From Halobacterium sp. CBA1132 (GTDB taxonomy: Archaea > Halobacteriota > Halobacteria > Halobacteriales > Halobacteriaceae), in assembly GCF_001485535.1 (NCBI RefSeq), contig NZ_BCMZ01000001.1, positions 1,798,001 to 1,862,000 on the forward strand: a DNA stretch of 64,000 bases, in the 5' to 3' direction. The notes beneath the pieces were generated by a model. It ran no database searches, was not told where the DNA came from, and saw only the letters and a list, made by a program, of their open reading frames with translations. The translations under genes and the position numbers were made by a program. Within the stretch, counting starts at the first letter, position 1, and each line of letters opens with the position of its first letter. Below, piece by piece: positions 42,310 to 52,628 of the stretch.

Positions 42310-43800
42310 ATGACTACCGACCTGTCCATCGACGCCGACTGGAGCGAGCAGTACATCGACGGCGAGTGGGTCGCCGCCGACAGCGGGGAGACCATCGCCG
42401 TCGAGGACCCCTCGACGCGCGAAGTCGTCGCAGAAGTCCCCGCTGGGACCGAGAGCGACGTGAACGCCGCCTACGAGGCCGCCGCCGAAGCCCAGACCGA
42501 GTGGGCGCAGACGCCCCCCGCGCAGCGCTCGGCTGTCGTCCAGCAGTTCCTGCAGGCACTCCAAGAACACGACGAGGGCGTTGTCGACCTGCTGGCCCAC
42601 GAGGTCGGTGGCTCCCGGATTATGGGCGAGACGTCCATCCAAATCGCCTCCGACCACGCCGGCGAGGCGGCGACGCTCCCGCGACGCATGAAAGGCGAAC
42701 ACGCCGACTCCAACATCCCCGGTAAGGAGAACATCGTCGAGCGAGGCCCGAAGGGCGTCGTCACCGTCATCTCTCCTTGGAACTTCCCCCTGAATCTGAG
42801 CGCGCGGGCGGTCCTCCCGGCTATCGCGGCGGGCAACAGCGTCGTCCTCAAGCCGTCGACGAACTCCCCGATTACGGGCGGCCTGCTGTTCGCGAAGCTC
42901 TTCGAAGAGACCGACCTCCCCGAGGGCGTCGTGAACGTGGTCACCGGTCGTGGCTCTGAAATCGGTGACCGCGTCGCCAGCCATCCCGAGAGCGACGTCG
43001 TCTCGTTCACCGGCTCCACGGAAGTCGGCCAACACGTCGCCGGTCTCGCCGGCGAGAACCTCGCAATCCCGGCGATGGAACTCGGCGGCAACAACGCCCA
43101 CGTCGTCACGGACGACGCCGACGTGGACCGCGCCGTCGACGGCGCGACGTTCGGGTCGTTCGTCCACCAGGGCCAGGTCTGCATCTCCATCAACCGCCAC
43201 ATCGTCCACGAGGACGTCTACGACGAGTACGTCCGGAAGCTCACCGAGCGCGCCGAAGAACTCGCCGTCGGCAGCGCCCACGAGCCCGACACCGTGGTCG
43301 GGCCCATCATCGACGAGTCCCAGCGCGACGAGATGCTCGAATACGTCGAGGAAACCATCGACGCGGGCGCGACCCTCGAAACCGGCGGCGAAACCGCCGA
43401 CATCGACGGCGTCGACGACTCCCTCGTCGTCAAGCCGACCGTTCTCTCCGGCGTCACGAACGACATGGCGGCCGCGGACAACGAGCACTTCGGGCCGATT
43501 GCGCCCGTCATCCCGTTCTCGGACGTCGACGAGGCTGTCGAAATTGCCAACGACACCGAGTACGGGCTCTCCGGCAGCGTCCACGCCGGCGACCTCTCGG
43601 TCGCGAAAGACATCGCCGAGCGCATGGAGACCGGCAACGTCCACATCAACGACCAGCCCATCAACGACGAAGCCCACGTCCCGTTCAGCGGCATCGGCGC
43701 GTCCGGCATGGGGACGTACAACAGCGACGCCTTCCTCCACGAGGTCACGGAGACGAAGTGGATTTCCGTCCAGCACGAACCGCGCGACTACCCGCTGTGA
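42310..43800 (+). CDS. NAD(P)-dependent aldehyde dehydrogenase
   Basis: 496 residues. ISPWNFPLNL, the NAD site FTGSTEVGQHVA, catalytic Glu in MELGGNNAHVV, catalytic Cys in HQGQVCISINR, and ENEHFGPI-like NEHFGPIAPV. It oxidises an aldehyde to its acid; the sequence is nearest to the benzaldehyde/vanillin dehydrogenase style (QGQVCI rather than GQ.C.A). Likely derepressed with the pirin and flavoprotein through the shared operator. Confidence 0.92.
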   Translation: MTTDLSIDADWSEQYIDGEWVAADSGETIAVEDPSTREVVAEVPAGTESDVNAAYEAAAEAQTEWAQTPPAQRSAVVQQFLQALQEHDEGVVDLLAHEVGGSRIMGETSIQIASDHAGEAATLPRRMKGEHADSNIPGKENIVERGPKGVVTVISPWNFPLNLSARAVLPAIAAGNSVVLKPSTNSPITGGLLFAKLFEETDLPEGVVNVVTGRGSEIGDRVASHPESDVVSFTGSTEVGQHVAGLAGENLAIPAMELGGNNAHVVTDDADVDRAVDGATFGSFVHQGQVCISINRHIVHEDVYDEYVRKLTERAEELAVGSAHEPDTVVGPIIDESQRDEMLEYVEETIDAGATLETGGETADIDGVDDSLVVKPTVLSGVTNDMAAADNEHFGPIAPVIPFSDVDEAVEIANDTEYGLSGSVHAGDLSVAKDIAERMETGNVHINDQPINDEAHVPFSGIGASGMGTYNSDAFLHEVTETKWISVQHEPRDYPL

Positions 43801-43836
43801 GGCGGTAGCGAGCGGTAATCGCGATTCGTCTCTCGG

Positions 43837-45270
43837 TCACTCCCACCAGCGGCCGTCGCGGTCGTCGTTCTCGCCGTCCAGCGGCTCGGGGAACTCTCCG
43901 TCCTGCGCGCCGAACGAGTACGCGAGCCAGTAGCCGACATGCCACGCGACGCTGTCCTCGTCGGCGTTCGCTGTCGTAATCGTCGCGTCGGTATAGTATT
44001 CGAGGGCGTCGTCGGCGTCCGTGCTGTAGCCAAAGACGTTCCCGCAGGACCCGCCGCCGTAGCCGTCGCCGCACGCCGAACGGTCGTCGGACACGGTAAT
44101 CACGATGTCCGCCGCCGACGTGTTCTGCGTGCGCGTGAACGACGGCTTTTCCGCCTCGAAGAACCCCTGGGCGCCCGACTCGAAGTATCCCAGCGCCGCG
44201 TCGACTTGTTCCTGCTCGAACGCCGTGGTGTCGCCCTCGACCGCCACAGAGATGTTCGTCGTTCGCCACGGATACGCGACCGTTTTCGCATCGGGAATCG
44301 GAAGCCGGTCGGCATCAGAGGTCGCACTCATCAGCGGCATCGGCGCCTGCCCATGGAGCCGACCGTGCAAGTGACCGAACTCGTGTTTCAGTGTTTCGAG
44401 CGTGCTCTCGTCGGTGTAGCCGGTCTGGATTTCGATTGTTTCCAGTTCGTACGTGCGGTCGTCGGCACCAAGGACGGGCGCACAGCCGAGAATACTCGTT
44501 CCGGACTCGACGCCGCACGTGGTGACGTTCGGAACGAACTGGACGAGTACGTCGGGGTCCGACACGTTCGCATCGACGCGGAAGTCGGCCGTGTAGTTTT
44601 TCGCGGTGTCGTTGACGCTCTCCCAGTAGGCGACGGTCTGCTCGACCAGCGGTGTCACGTTCCGCGAGGCCGCCGTCTGGTCGACGCCGACAACGACGGG
44701 ACCCGGTTCGGGCCACGGGTCGCGGTTCGACGGCGAAGCCAGCTCCGGGAAATCAGCCGTCTCGGCGCCGTCGGGAACCGAGAGTAGTGCCGCGAACGCG
44801 CGCGTCGCGATGCGTTCAGTGGCGTTTGCCGTATAGCCGCCGGCCAACTGGACGGTCGACGTCCCCGACGCTCGCTCGCCGCTGGCGTACGTGTCCACAC
44901 ATGAGTAGAACGTTCCGTCGCTCGTCTCGCCGCCGCAGAACGAGATACGCGGCTCGTACGTGACGAGTACATCGGGGTTCGACGCGTTCCGCTCGAAGGA
45001 GAGTTCGACGTCGTACTCGCTTGCCGCACGGTGGTCGTTCCAGTACGCCGTCGCGCGCCGAACTGCCGACACGTATCCCGGGGCCGTGTACGCGCCAGTC
45101 TGGACGGCGACGGTCAGCCGCTCTGTCCCCCACGGGTTCATCGGTTCGGTCGCCGTCTGCGTCGTCGCGTCAGTCGGTCCGCTCGCGCCCGCCGTGGCGT
45201 TCGGATTTGTCTGTCCGCCACACCCCGCGATGAGTACCAGCGCCACGACGAGGAGGACACGCGCTCGCAT
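43837..45270 (-). CDS. Lipoprotein with three metalloprotease-like repeats
   Basis: 477 residues from MRARVLLVVALVLIAGCGG (lipobox IAGC); the nine codons before are unlikely. Three similar units follow a Thr/Ser linker: 1 (about 45-185: NPWGTERLTVAVQTG, SNPDVLVTYEPRISFCGG), 2 (about 190-335: DPDVLVQFVPNVTTCG, with the zinc signature HEFGHLHGRLHG) and 3 (about 340-465: TNISVAVEGD, ADIVITVSDDRSACG). Unit 2 fits HExxHxxGxxH of metzincin-like proteases. The matching place in unit 3 reads AWHVGYWLAYSFG, and in unit 1 the motif is gone. Extracellular; substrate unknown. Confidence 0.75.
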   Translation of the reverse strand: MRARVLLVVALVLIAGCGGQTNPNATAGASGPTDATTQTATEPMNPWGTERLTVAVQTGAYTAPGYVSAVRRATAYWNDHRAASEYDVELSFERNASNPDVLVTYEPRISFCGGETSDGTFYSCVDTYASGERASGTSTVQLAGGYTANATERIATRAFAALLSVPDGAETADFPELASPSNRDPWPEPGPVVVGVDQTAASRNVTPLVEQTVAYWESVNDTAKNYTADFRVDANVSDPDVLVQFVPNVTTCGVESGTSILGCAPVLGADDRTYELETIEIQTGYTDESTLETLKHEFGHLHGRLHGQAPMPLMSATSDADRLPIPDAKTVAYPWRTTNISVAVEGDTTAFEQEQVDAALGYFESGAQGFFEAEKPSFTRTQNTSAADIVITVSDDRSACGDGYGGGSCGNVFGYSTDADDALEYYTDATITTANADEDSVAWHVGYWLAYSFGAQDGEFPEPLDGENDDRDGRWWE

Positions 45271-45318
45271 ATGCCTCACGCGTTCGCGCGACCGCATAGT
45301 TGCTCTGGTAGCCCGGAG

Positions 45319-46686
45319 TCACGCGACCACGGCGGCTTCGAGCAGTTCCAGCGGGTGACGGACGTCGTAGCCCGTGCCGTGTTCCATCTGCATCGCGCAC
45401 GTCGGGCACTCCGTCATCCCGGTCTCGCCGTCGGCGGCCTCCATGTGGTCGAACATCTCGTCGCCGATTTTCATCGACGTCTCGTACTTCTCGGCCTTCC
45501 AGCCGTACGTCCCGGAGATGCCCGAGCAGGAGTCCCCGACGTCCTCGACGCCGACGCCGTCGAGGTCGCCGAACAGTTCGACGGCCTGCCGGTCCAGTCC
45601 CTGATTGCGGGCGTGACACGGCGCGTGGTACGCGAACTCCGCGGCGAGGTCGTCGCCGACATCGGCGTCCGCGAGTTCGCCCTCGAGGTCCTCGTGGATG
45701 CGGAGGTACTCCACGGATTCGAAGGTGTTCGCAGCGACGTCGTCGATGCCGTCGATATCGAACAGCTCGGGGTACTCCTGTCGAATCGCCATCGAGCACG
45801 ACGTGCAGGAGGCGATGGCGTCGTAGCCCTCGTCGACGAGGTCCGCGAACGAGGAGACGTTCAGTTCGGCGTCGCGGCGCGCGTCGTCGAGCATTCCGTT
45901 GGCGAACATCGGGGTGCCCGAGCAGCCCTGCTCCGGGACGACGATTTCGTAGCCGAAGTGCTCGTAGACGCGGACGAGCGCCTTCGCGACCTCGGGCGTG
46001 TTGTACTCCGCGTAGCAGCCGTGGAAGTACGCGACCCGCTTGTCGGCGTCCAGCGGTTCGCCGCGGCGCTCGCGGGCCTCGCGGGCGCGCTCCTTCGAGC
46101 CGGCGGCGCCGCCCTGCGCGGCCCACCACTCCGTGAACGTCTCCGTCGCGAAGTCGGGGAACTCGCGCTCGCCGGTGACGCCGAGCAGTTTCTCGCCGAG
46201 CCAGCGCGCCGGCCCGAAGTTCGCCGCGGCGTTCGCGAGCCGCGGCACCTTGCTCGCCAGCCACGCCGACTTGCGGTAGTTCGCGAGCAGGCGGTTGCGC
46301 ACGTACTCCACGGAGAGCTTGCTCAGCTCCTCGCTGACGTACTCGCCGCGGGCGGTGTTGTGCATCTGGGAGAGGTTCACGCCCGACGGGCACGCGTTGT
46401 CGCAGCGCATGCAGTTCGAGCAGTCCATCACCGAGTCGTCGACGCTGTGGTCGTCGTCGCGGCGCTTGAGGCGCCACTGCTCCGGGCCTTGGAACTTCGG
46501 CCCGGGGAAGTCGTCGTCGACCTCCGCGACCGGGCAGTTGGTGTCGCACGTCGAGCACTTGTAACAGGAGTCGGCGCCCGGGCGCAGGTCGAAGTCGTCG
46601 CTGTCGTCGAAGACGTCGACGGGCTCGAAGTCCTCTCCGGTGTTCGGTGCCACTGGGTCGAAGTCGGTGGATTGGCTGTCACTCAT
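45319..46686 (-). CDS. glpC: Anaerobic glycerol-3-phosphate dehydrogenase subunit C
   Basis: 455 residues. Two ferredoxin clusters near the start (CYKCSTCDTNCP and CSNCMRCDNACP) and two Cys-rich CCG domains (SCTSCSMAIR, APCHARNQGL, CSGISGTYG, CPTCAMQMEHG) that hold further Fe-S sites. It anchors GlpAB to the membrane and passes electrons to the quinone. Overlaps glpB by 4 bases. Confidence 0.93.
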   Translation of the reverse strand: MSDSQSTDFDPVAPNTGEDFEPVDVFDDSDDFDLRPGADSCYKCSTCDTNCPVAEVDDDFPGPKFQGPEQWRLKRRDDDHSVDDSVMDCSNCMRCDNACPSGVNLSQMHNTARGEYVSEELSKLSVEYVRNRLLANYRKSAWLASKVPRLANAAANFGPARWLGEKLLGVTGEREFPDFATETFTEWWAAQGGAAGSKERAREARERRGEPLDADKRVAYFHGCYAEYNTPEVAKALVRVYEHFGYEIVVPEQGCSGTPMFANGMLDDARRDAELNVSSFADLVDEGYDAIASCTSCSMAIRQEYPELFDIDGIDDVAANTFESVEYLRIHEDLEGELADADVGDDLAAEFAYHAPCHARNQGLDRQAVELFGDLDGVGVEDVGDSCSGISGTYGWKAEKYETSMKIGDEMFDHMEAADGETGMTECPTCAMQMEHGTGYDVRHPLELLEAAVVA

Positions 46687-47957
46687 CGTGTCTCCTCGGC
46701 CGCCGCGCGGCCGGCGGCGTACCCCGTCGCGAGCGAGACGCCGCCGCCGGACTTCTCGGCGGCGAAGTCGTAGCCGCCGAGCACGCTCCCCGCGGCCCGC
46801 AAGTTCGGGAACTCGGTGCTGCCGTCCGCTTCCTCGGGCCGCAGGCTGTCGTCGGTGGCGACGCCGAACTGGGGGAAGGCGTGGTCGCCGAACGCGTCGT
46901 CCTCGAACCAGTCGTAGCGGTCGCCGGCGTGCGCGACGTGGCAGTCGAAGATTGGTTCGTAGACGGCGTCGCGGTCGGACTCCACACCCTTCCCGACGAG
47001 GCCGCCGGTCGCGAGCACGTACTGGTCGGCGGCGTACGGGATGCGCGCGCCGTTCTTCTCGACGGACACGCGCTCGATTCGGTCGCCGCCGTCGTAGTCG
47101 ACGACGGGGTTCCCCGTCTCGATGCTGGCACCCGCCGAGTCGAGCGCGTCGAAGAGCGCATCTTCGAGGCGGAGGCCGGGCAGCGACGGCGGCCCCATCG
47201 GAACCTCGAAGACGGCCGCGCCGAGGGCGTCGGCGAGCGCCTCGCGGACGCCGGCGGCATCGTCGTCGCCGAGAATCGCCGGGAAGCCGACGCGCTCCTC
47301 GCCGTCGAGTTCCGCCCGCACGCGCTCGGCGAGCGCCGCCCTGACTGATTGGTCGCGGCCGTCGACGGGCACCCGGCTGTCGGCGTCGAGCAGTTTCGCG
47401 TACCGCGTGATTTTGGCGTCCGCGCGGAGGTCGCCTGGGAACCGAATCGTCGCGCCGCGCACGTCGAAGGGGACGCCGGCGGCGTCGAGGTGTGCAGCGG
47501 CCTGCGGCGCGTCGAAGTCGGCCAGCGCCTCGAACCCCACGAGGAGCGCGTCGCGGTCGTCGCTGGCGACGCCGGCGCTGGCGCCCACCGGGTAGCGCGC
47601 GGTCGGCTTTACGGTCCCGCCGTGGGTCGGCACCAGCGCGTTCGCGTCCGTGTGCGACCCCCGGTAGTGGGGGACTGCGTCGTCGAACAGCGCCAGCGCC
47701 TCGCGGACCATCTCCGTGCCGACGGTCCGGTAGGGGTGAGCTTCGGGGAGGTCGGGAATCGCGTCGAACGGGTCGACGAGCGGGCCGTCGCCGTCGGGCG
47801 TGTAGCCGAGCACGTCCACGAGACCGGAGGCGTGCCGGAGCGTGCTCTGCTTGTAGGAGACCAGTCGGGTGTCCGCGCCCGCTCGCGCCGCGGCGAGCGC
47901 GCTCGTCAGTCCCGCCAGTCCCCCGCCAATCACGAGGACGTCCGAGTCAATCGCCAC
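46683..47957 (-). CDS. glpB: Anaerobic glycerol-3-phosphate dehydrogenase subunit B
   Basis: 424 residues with a GTG start at 47957 ([13 protein letters not shown]); an ATG 9 codons upstream is possible but lies deeper in glpA. FAD/FMN-binding [18 protein letters not shown] at the start and [20 protein letters not shown] near the end. Pairs with GlpA. Overlaps the end of glpA by 11 bases. Confidence 0.92.
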   Translation of the reverse strand: MAIDSDVLVIGGGLAGLTSALAAARAGADTRLVSYKQSTLRHASGLVDVLGYTPDGDGPLVDPFDAIPDLPEAHPYRTVGTEMVREALALFDDAVPHYRGSHTDANALVPTHGGTVKPTARYPVGASAGVASDDRDALLVGFEALADFDAPQAAAHLDAAGVPFDVRGATIRFPGDLRADAKITRYAKLLDADSRVPVDGRDQSVRAALAERVRAELDGEERVGFPAILGDDDAAGVREALADALGAAVFEVPMGPPSLPGLRLEDALFDALDSAGASIETGNPVVDYDGGDRIERVSVEKNGARIPYAADQYVLATGGLVGKGVESDRDAVYEPIFDCHVAHAGDRYDWFEDDAFGDHAFPQFGVATDDSLRPEEADGSTEFPNLRAAGSVLGGYDFAAEKSGGGVSLATGYAAGRAAAEETR

Positions 47958-49656
47958 GGTTCCCTCCGTCCGTGCGGGCCGCATCTGGACCGCTGTCGAA
48001 GGCGGTGAAGTCCACGTCGCCGCCGTCGGCGGGGTCCGCGTCGCGGTTCTGCGTGGTGGCGTGCAGCGCGTAGTTCAGCATCGCTTGGGAGAGCTGTTCG
48101 CCCCAGAGCGCGTGGCGCTGGCCCTTCCAGCGCTCCTGTAGGAGGTCGTCCAACGCGCGGCGCGCGGTCGGCTCGTCGTAGCCGCCGTCGCCGTGGAGTT
48201 CACTCGCCATGCGGTGCGCGCAGAACCCGCCCTGACAGTTCCCCATCGACGCGCGGGTGCGGATGCGGACGGCGTTGAGGTCCGACCCGGACTGCTCGAC
48301 TGCGTCCCGGATTTCGGCGCGCGTGACGCCCTCGCACTCGCAGACGACCGGGTTCGGCTCGTCGGTGTCGAGCACGTCGTCGGCGCGCGACCCGAGACGT
48401 TCGACGCTACGCCGGCCGACCGGCGAGCGCAGGCCGAACTCGTCCATGTAGTCCCGGAGCACGGAGAACTCCTCGCTGCCGGGCAGCGGGACGTCCGCCG
48501 TCCGGCAGTCGGCGTCGACGCCGAAGCGCTCGCAGACGTGGTCGGCGACCGACTCGGCCATCATCCGATAGGTCGTGAGTTTCCCGCCGACGACGGTCGT
48601 CAGCCCGGGCACGTCGTCGCGGTCGGCGTGGTCGAGCAGGAAGAAGTCCCGCGTGATGTCCGTCGGGTCGTCGCTGGCGACGTCCGGCGGCTCGTACAGC
48701 GGCCGGACGCCCCAGAACGACCGCACCGTCCGCGCCTCCGCGAGCATCGGCACCAGCTCCGAGAGCGTGTCTATCATCTCGTCGACCTCCCACTGCTCCT
48801 CGGGGTAGTCCTCGGGGTCGTCGACCTCCACGTCGGTCGTGCCGAGGATGGCCGTCGTCTCGTGGGGGACGACGATGTCGGCGTCGCCCTTCGGCCGGCA
48901 GCGGTTGACCACGGTGTCGACCTGCCGGACGTTCATCACAGTCATCACGCCCTTCGACGGGCGGACCGCCACGTCCACGCCCGCCATGTCGCCGATGCGG
49001 CCCGCCCACGCGCCCGTCGCGTTGACGACGTGGTCGGCCCGAATCTCCTCGGTGCCGCCTTCCTTGCCGTGGACGTGCTTGCCCGGGCCGGAGTCGTGTT
49101 CGACTTCGAGGCCGACGACTTCGCCGTCCTCGACGAGCAAGTCCGTGACTGTGGAGTGTGTCTCGACGCGCGCGCCGTGTTCCTGCGCGCTGGCGGCGTT
49201 GGCGACCACCAGCCGGAACGGGTCGATAGCGGCGTCGGGCACGGCAATCGCCTTCTCGACGTCGGGCGCGAGGTGGGGTTCCATCTCGCGGGCCTCCGCG
49301 CCCGAAACCACGTCGACGGGGATGTCGCAGGCCTCGCAGCCCCGGAGTTTCTCCTGAAAGTACTCTTCGGAGTCCTCGGGGCGCTTGACGAACAGGCCGC
49401 CGGTCTCCTCGACGCAGTGGCTCGCGATGTCGCGGAGCACGCGGTTCTCCTCGATGCACTCGCGCGCGCTCGCTTGGTCGGCGACGGCGTACCGACCGCC
49501 GCTGTGGAGGAGCCCGTGCATTCGGCCGGTCGTGCCGTGCGTGAGGTTGCCCTGTTCGACGAGCGTCACGTCGAAGCCCCGCATCGCGAGGTCGCGGGCG
49601 ACGCCAGCCCCCGTCGAACCGCCGCCGACGACGGCGATGTGTGGTACCGATGCCAT
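47947..49656 (-). CDS. glpA: Anaerobic glycerol-3-phosphate dehydrogenase subunit A
   Basis: 569 residues from [21 protein letters not shown] site [17 protein letters not shown], substrate region [26 protein letters not shown] and [16 protein letters not shown]-terminal BFD-like [2Fe-2S] domain is seen in [13 protein letters not shown] and [12 protein letters not shown]. It oxidises glycerol-3-phosphate to dihydroxyacetone phosphate. First gene of glpABC; divergent from glpK. Confidence 0.94.
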   Translation of the reverse strand: MASVPHIAVVGGGSTGAGVARDLAMRGFDVTLVEQGNLTHGTTGRMHGLLHSGGRYAVADQASARECIEENRVLRDIASHCVEETGGLFVKRPEDSEEYFQEKLRGCEACDIPVDVVSGAEAREMEPHLAPDVEKAIAVPDAAIDPFRLVVANAASAQEHGARVETHSTVTDLLVEDGEVVGLEVEHDSGPGKHVHGKEGGTEEIRADHVVNATGAWAGRIGDMAGVDVAVRPSKGVMTVMNVRQVDTVVNRCRPKGDADIVVPHETTAILGTTDVEVDDPEDYPEEQWEVDEMIDTLSELVPMLAEARTVRSFWGVRPLYEPPDVASDDPTDITRDFFLLDHADRDDVPGLTTVVGGKLTTYRMMAESVADHVCERFGVDADCRTADVPLPGSEEFSVLRDYMDEFGLRSPVGRRSVERLGSRADDVLDTDEPNPVVCECEGVTRAEIRDAVEQSGSDLNAVRIRTRASMGNCQGGFCAHRMASELHGDGGYDEPTARRALDDLLQERWKGQRHALWGEQLSQAMLNYALHATTQNRDADPADGGDVDFTAFDSGPDAARTDGGNRGD

Positions 49657-49954
49657 CTGTGCTGGGGTTCGGAGCCCACACACTTTATTTTATCGTAGAA
49701 TCCACTCTCGCAGTAAATTTAGGCGTATCCGCGCCCTTTGCCGCTCCCGTCGCTGTCGTCGCCGACACGCGCCGACGAGCCAGTAACGCGCACGAAACAG
49801 GGCTTGTAGTGGGCGAATAGGCCGTACACTCGCGTTCGATGGAATCACGACGAGCGTGAGACTGACAGTAACATTTATTATAATCCATTCTTATTTACTG
49901 GCAAAGCGGCGATGCTGGTAAACTAATCGGCCGCCGCACGGAGCACACCAACCA
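49657..49954. promoter_or_regulatory. Divergent glpA/glpK control region
   Basis: 298 AT-richer bases between the two glycerol transcripts. An imperfect inverted repeat TTTACTGGCA...TGCTGGTAAA spans 49894-49922, about 30 bases before the glpK ATG. A TATA-like tttattataat (49873-49883) precedes it, and a minus-strand ATAAAATAAAG (about 49685-49695) is right for glpA. The site resembles half-sites of the 41-42 kb operators but has a 9-base centre, so it need not share a regulator. Confidence 0.5.
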
Positions 49955-51487
49955 ATGCCAGACACCTACGTCGGCTCGATAGACCAAGGGACGACCGGAA
50001 CCCGGTTCATGGTCTTCGACCACAGCGGGCAGGTCGTCGCGAACGCGTACGAACAACACGAACAGCTCTACCCCGAACCCGGCTGGGTCGAACACGACCC
50101 CGTCGAAATCTGGGAGAACACGAAGACTGCCGTGACCGAGGGGCTGGACGCCGCCGGTCTCGACGCCACGCAGTTGGAGGCGCTCGGCATCACGAACCAG
50201 CGCGAGACCACCGTCGTGTGGGACGCCGCCAGCGGCAAACCCGTCCACAACGCGCTCGTCTGGCAGGACCGCCGCACCACCGACCGCGTCGAGGAACTGG
50301 AAGCCGACGACTCCATCGAGGAGATTCGGGACAAGACCGGCCTCGAAGCCGACGCGTACTTCTCCGCGACGAAGACCGAGTGGATTCTGGACAACGCCGA
50401 ACCGCTGAAACTCCAGACCTCCCGCACGCAGGACCTCCGCGACCGCGCGCGCGACGGCGAACTCCTGATGGGCACCATCGACGCGTGGCTCATCTACAAC
50501 CTCACCGGCAACCACATCACGGACGTCTCGAACGCCTCCCGGACGATGCTGTACAACATCCGGGACCTAGAGTGGGACGACGACCTGCTCGACGAGTTCG
50601 ACGTCCCCGCCGAGATGCTGCCGGAAGTCCGGCCGTCCTCCGACGAGGAGTTCTACGGCCACACTGACCCGGACGGCTTCCTCGGCGCCGAAGTCCCCGT
50701 CGCGGGCGCGCTCGGCGACCAGCAGGCCGCGCTGTTCGGGCAGACCTGTTTCGACGAGGGCGACGCCAAGAACACCTACGGCACCGGCTCGTTCTACCTC
50801 ATGAACACCGGCAACGAGGCCGTCGAGTCCGACCACGGCCTCCTCACCACCATCGGCTTCCAGCGCTCGGGCGAACCCGTCCAGTACGCGCTGGAGGGGT
50901 CCATCTTCGTCACGGGCGCCGCCATCGAGTGGCTCGAAGACGTCGACCTCATCAACAACGCCGCCCAGACCGCCGAACTCGCGCGCTCCGCCGAGTCCAC
51001 CGACGGCGTCTACATGGTGCCGGCGTTCACGGGACTCGGTGCGCCCCACTGGGACGGCCGCGCTCGCGGCACCATCGTCGGGATGACCCGCGGCACCGAG
51101 AAGAAACACATCGTCCGCGCGACCCTCGAATCCATCGCGTACCAGACGCGGGACATCGCGGAAGCGATGGAGGCCGACTCCGGCGTCGAGACCACGTCGC
51201 TGCGCGTGGACGGCGGCGCGGTGAAGAACAACTTCCTCTGCCAGCTCCAGTCCGACATCATCCAGACCAACATCGCGCGCCCCGAGGTCGACGAGACCAC
51301 GGCGCTCGGGTCGGCGTACGCCGCCGGCCTCGCGGTCGGCTACTGGGACGACGTCGACGAGCTGCGCTCGAACTGGCAGGTCGACCGCCAGTTCGAGCCC
51401 GACATGGACGAGTCGAAAGCCGACAAGATGTACGGCCGGTGGGACGACGCCGTCGAACGCTCGCTGGACTGGGCGCAGGAGGACTAA
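49955..51487 (+). CDS. glpK: Glycerol kinase
   Basis: 510 residues. SIDQGTTGTRFMVFDHSG at the start, WQDRRT, GTGSFYLMNTGN, LEGSIFVTGAAIEWL, and the ATP-site DGGAVKNNFLCQLQSD. It phosphorylates glycerol, the substrate fed on to GlpABC; halophilic archaea use glycerol leaked by Dunaliella. The frame flows into the membrane protein 3 bases later. Confidence 0.95.
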   Translation: MPDTYVGSIDQGTTGTRFMVFDHSGQVVANAYEQHEQLYPEPGWVEHDPVEIWENTKTAVTEGLDAAGLDATQLEALGITNQRETTVVWDAASGKPVHNALVWQDRRTTDRVEELEADDSIEEIRDKTGLEADAYFSATKTEWILDNAEPLKLQTSRTQDLRDRARDGELLMGTIDAWLIYNLTGNHITDVSNASRTMLYNIRDLEWDDDLLDEFDVPAEMLPEVRPSSDEEFYGHTDPDGFLGAEVPVAGALGDQQAALFGQTCFDEGDAKNTYGTGSFYLMNTGNEAVESDHGLLTTIGFQRSGEPVQYALEGSIFVTGAAIEWLEDVDLINNAAQTAELARSAESTDGVYMVPAFTGLGAPHWDGRARGTIVGMTRGTEKKHIVRATLESIAYQTRDIAEAMEADSGVETTSLRVDGGAVKNNFLCQLQSDIIQTNIARPEVDETTALGSAYAAGLAVGYWDDVDELRSNWQVDRQFEPDMDESKADKMYGRWDDAVERSLDWAQED

Positions 51488-51490
51488 CCC

Positions 51491-52561
51491 ATGTACGGGA
51501 TTCTCCAGATTCCGGTCATCGGGATGGAGGTCGAGCCGTTCGCCGTCCTCCTGATTACGGCGCTCGCGGGCGGCGCGTTCGGCGCCGCGCTCGGCGCGCT
51601 GCCGTCGTTCATCCTCACGGGATTCGTCGTCTTCCTCGGGGAGGGGCTCGCGATTCTCGAACGCCAGTTCGGCGCCATCGACGCCGTCCCGAAGGGCGAA
51701 ATCGCCACGGGACTGACCGGCGTCATCGGGTTCGGCGCCATCACCGGCCCGCACATCGCGTTCGCGGGCGGTGTCGCCGCGTCCGCGTACGCGGGCAAGA
51801 AGTACCCCGAGATGGCCCCCGACGGCGCGGACTACCACTTCGGGAAGGACATCGCGTACGCGTTCGGCACGAAGCCGGACATCCTCGCGGTCGGCGCGGT
51901 GTTCGGTGCGCTCGGGATGCTCGTCAGCCGCGTCTCCAGCGGGCTCGGCGTCCCCACGGACGGCATCGCGCTCTCCGTGGTGCTGACGGCGCTGCTCGCG
52001 CGCGTCGCCTTCGGCTACCCGCTGGTCGGCAGCCCCGCCGGCTCCGGGCTCCTCGACATGACGCCGTTCGAGCGCGGCGAGGAGCGCGTCGCCACGGACG
52101 GCGGGACCGCCACCGGGCGGCTGGCGACCCAGCCGTGGCTCCCCCACCAGTACCGCTGGTCGGGCGTCACCGCAATCGGGCTGGTCGGCGGCGTGCTCGC
52201 GGGCTACATCTGGCTCCAGACCGGGAGCATCTTCCTCGGGTACGGCATCTCCGCGATGAGCCTGCTGTTCCTCCAGTTGGGCGTCGAGAAGATTCCGGTC
52301 ACGCACCACATCACGCTGATGGGCGCGGTCGGCGCCGTCCTCGCGCTGCCGGTGTTCGGCAGCGAGGCCGCCGCGTTGCTCGCCGCGGGCGCGGTCGGCG
52401 GCGCCAGCGGACTGGTCGGCGAGGTCTCCCAGCGCGTGTTCTACTCGCACTCGGGGACGCACGTCGACCCGCCCGCGATGGCCATCGCAGTCGTGATGTT
52501 CGCGGTCGGCGTCCTCTACCTGCTCGGCGTCGTCCCGAACGCGGGCTACCTCGGGCTCTGA
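51491..52561 (+). CDS. Polytopic membrane protein coupled to glpK
   Basis: 356 residues with eight to ten hydrophobic segments, beginning MYGILQIPVIGMEVEPFAVL. Conserved-looking loops are GPHIAFAGGVAASAYAGKKY, HFGKDIAYAFGTKPD and HSGTHVDPPA. There is no NPA motif, so it is not an aquaporin-type glycerol facilitator, and no ABC or PTS signature either. Three bases separate it from glpK, which makes a glycerol-uptake or glycerol-linked role likely by association only. A protein in this position also follows glpK in Haloferax, as far as I recall. Confidence 0.7.
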   Translation: MYGILQIPVIGMEVEPFAVLLITALAGGAFGAALGALPSFILTGFVVFLGEGLAILERQFGAIDAVPKGEIATGLTGVIGFGAITGPHIAFAGGVAASAYAGKKYPEMAPDGADYHFGKDIAYAFGTKPDILAVGAVFGALGMLVSRVSSGLGVPTDGIALSVVLTALLARVAFGYPLVGSPAGSGLLDMTPFERGEERVATDGGTATGRLATQPWLPHQYRWSGVTAIGLVGGVLAGYIWLQTGSIFLGYGISAMSLLFLQLGVEKIPVTHHITLMGAVGAVLALPVFGSEAAALLAAGAVGGASGLVGEVSQRVFYSHSGTHVDPPAMAIAVVMFAVGVLYLLGVVPNAGYLGL

Positions 52562-52628
52562 ACCGCACCAACCCCGGTCCTTTTTACTACGTGGTTGGTA
52601 CCGTGGATAACGAACTCTCCCCCACCTC

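Noticed and set aside
52562-52628. Replication origin upstream of the Cdc6-like gene
   Set aside because: Only 67 bases with a single ACCAAC/GTTGGT inverted repeat; no repeated origin boxes or AT-rich unwinding region seen.
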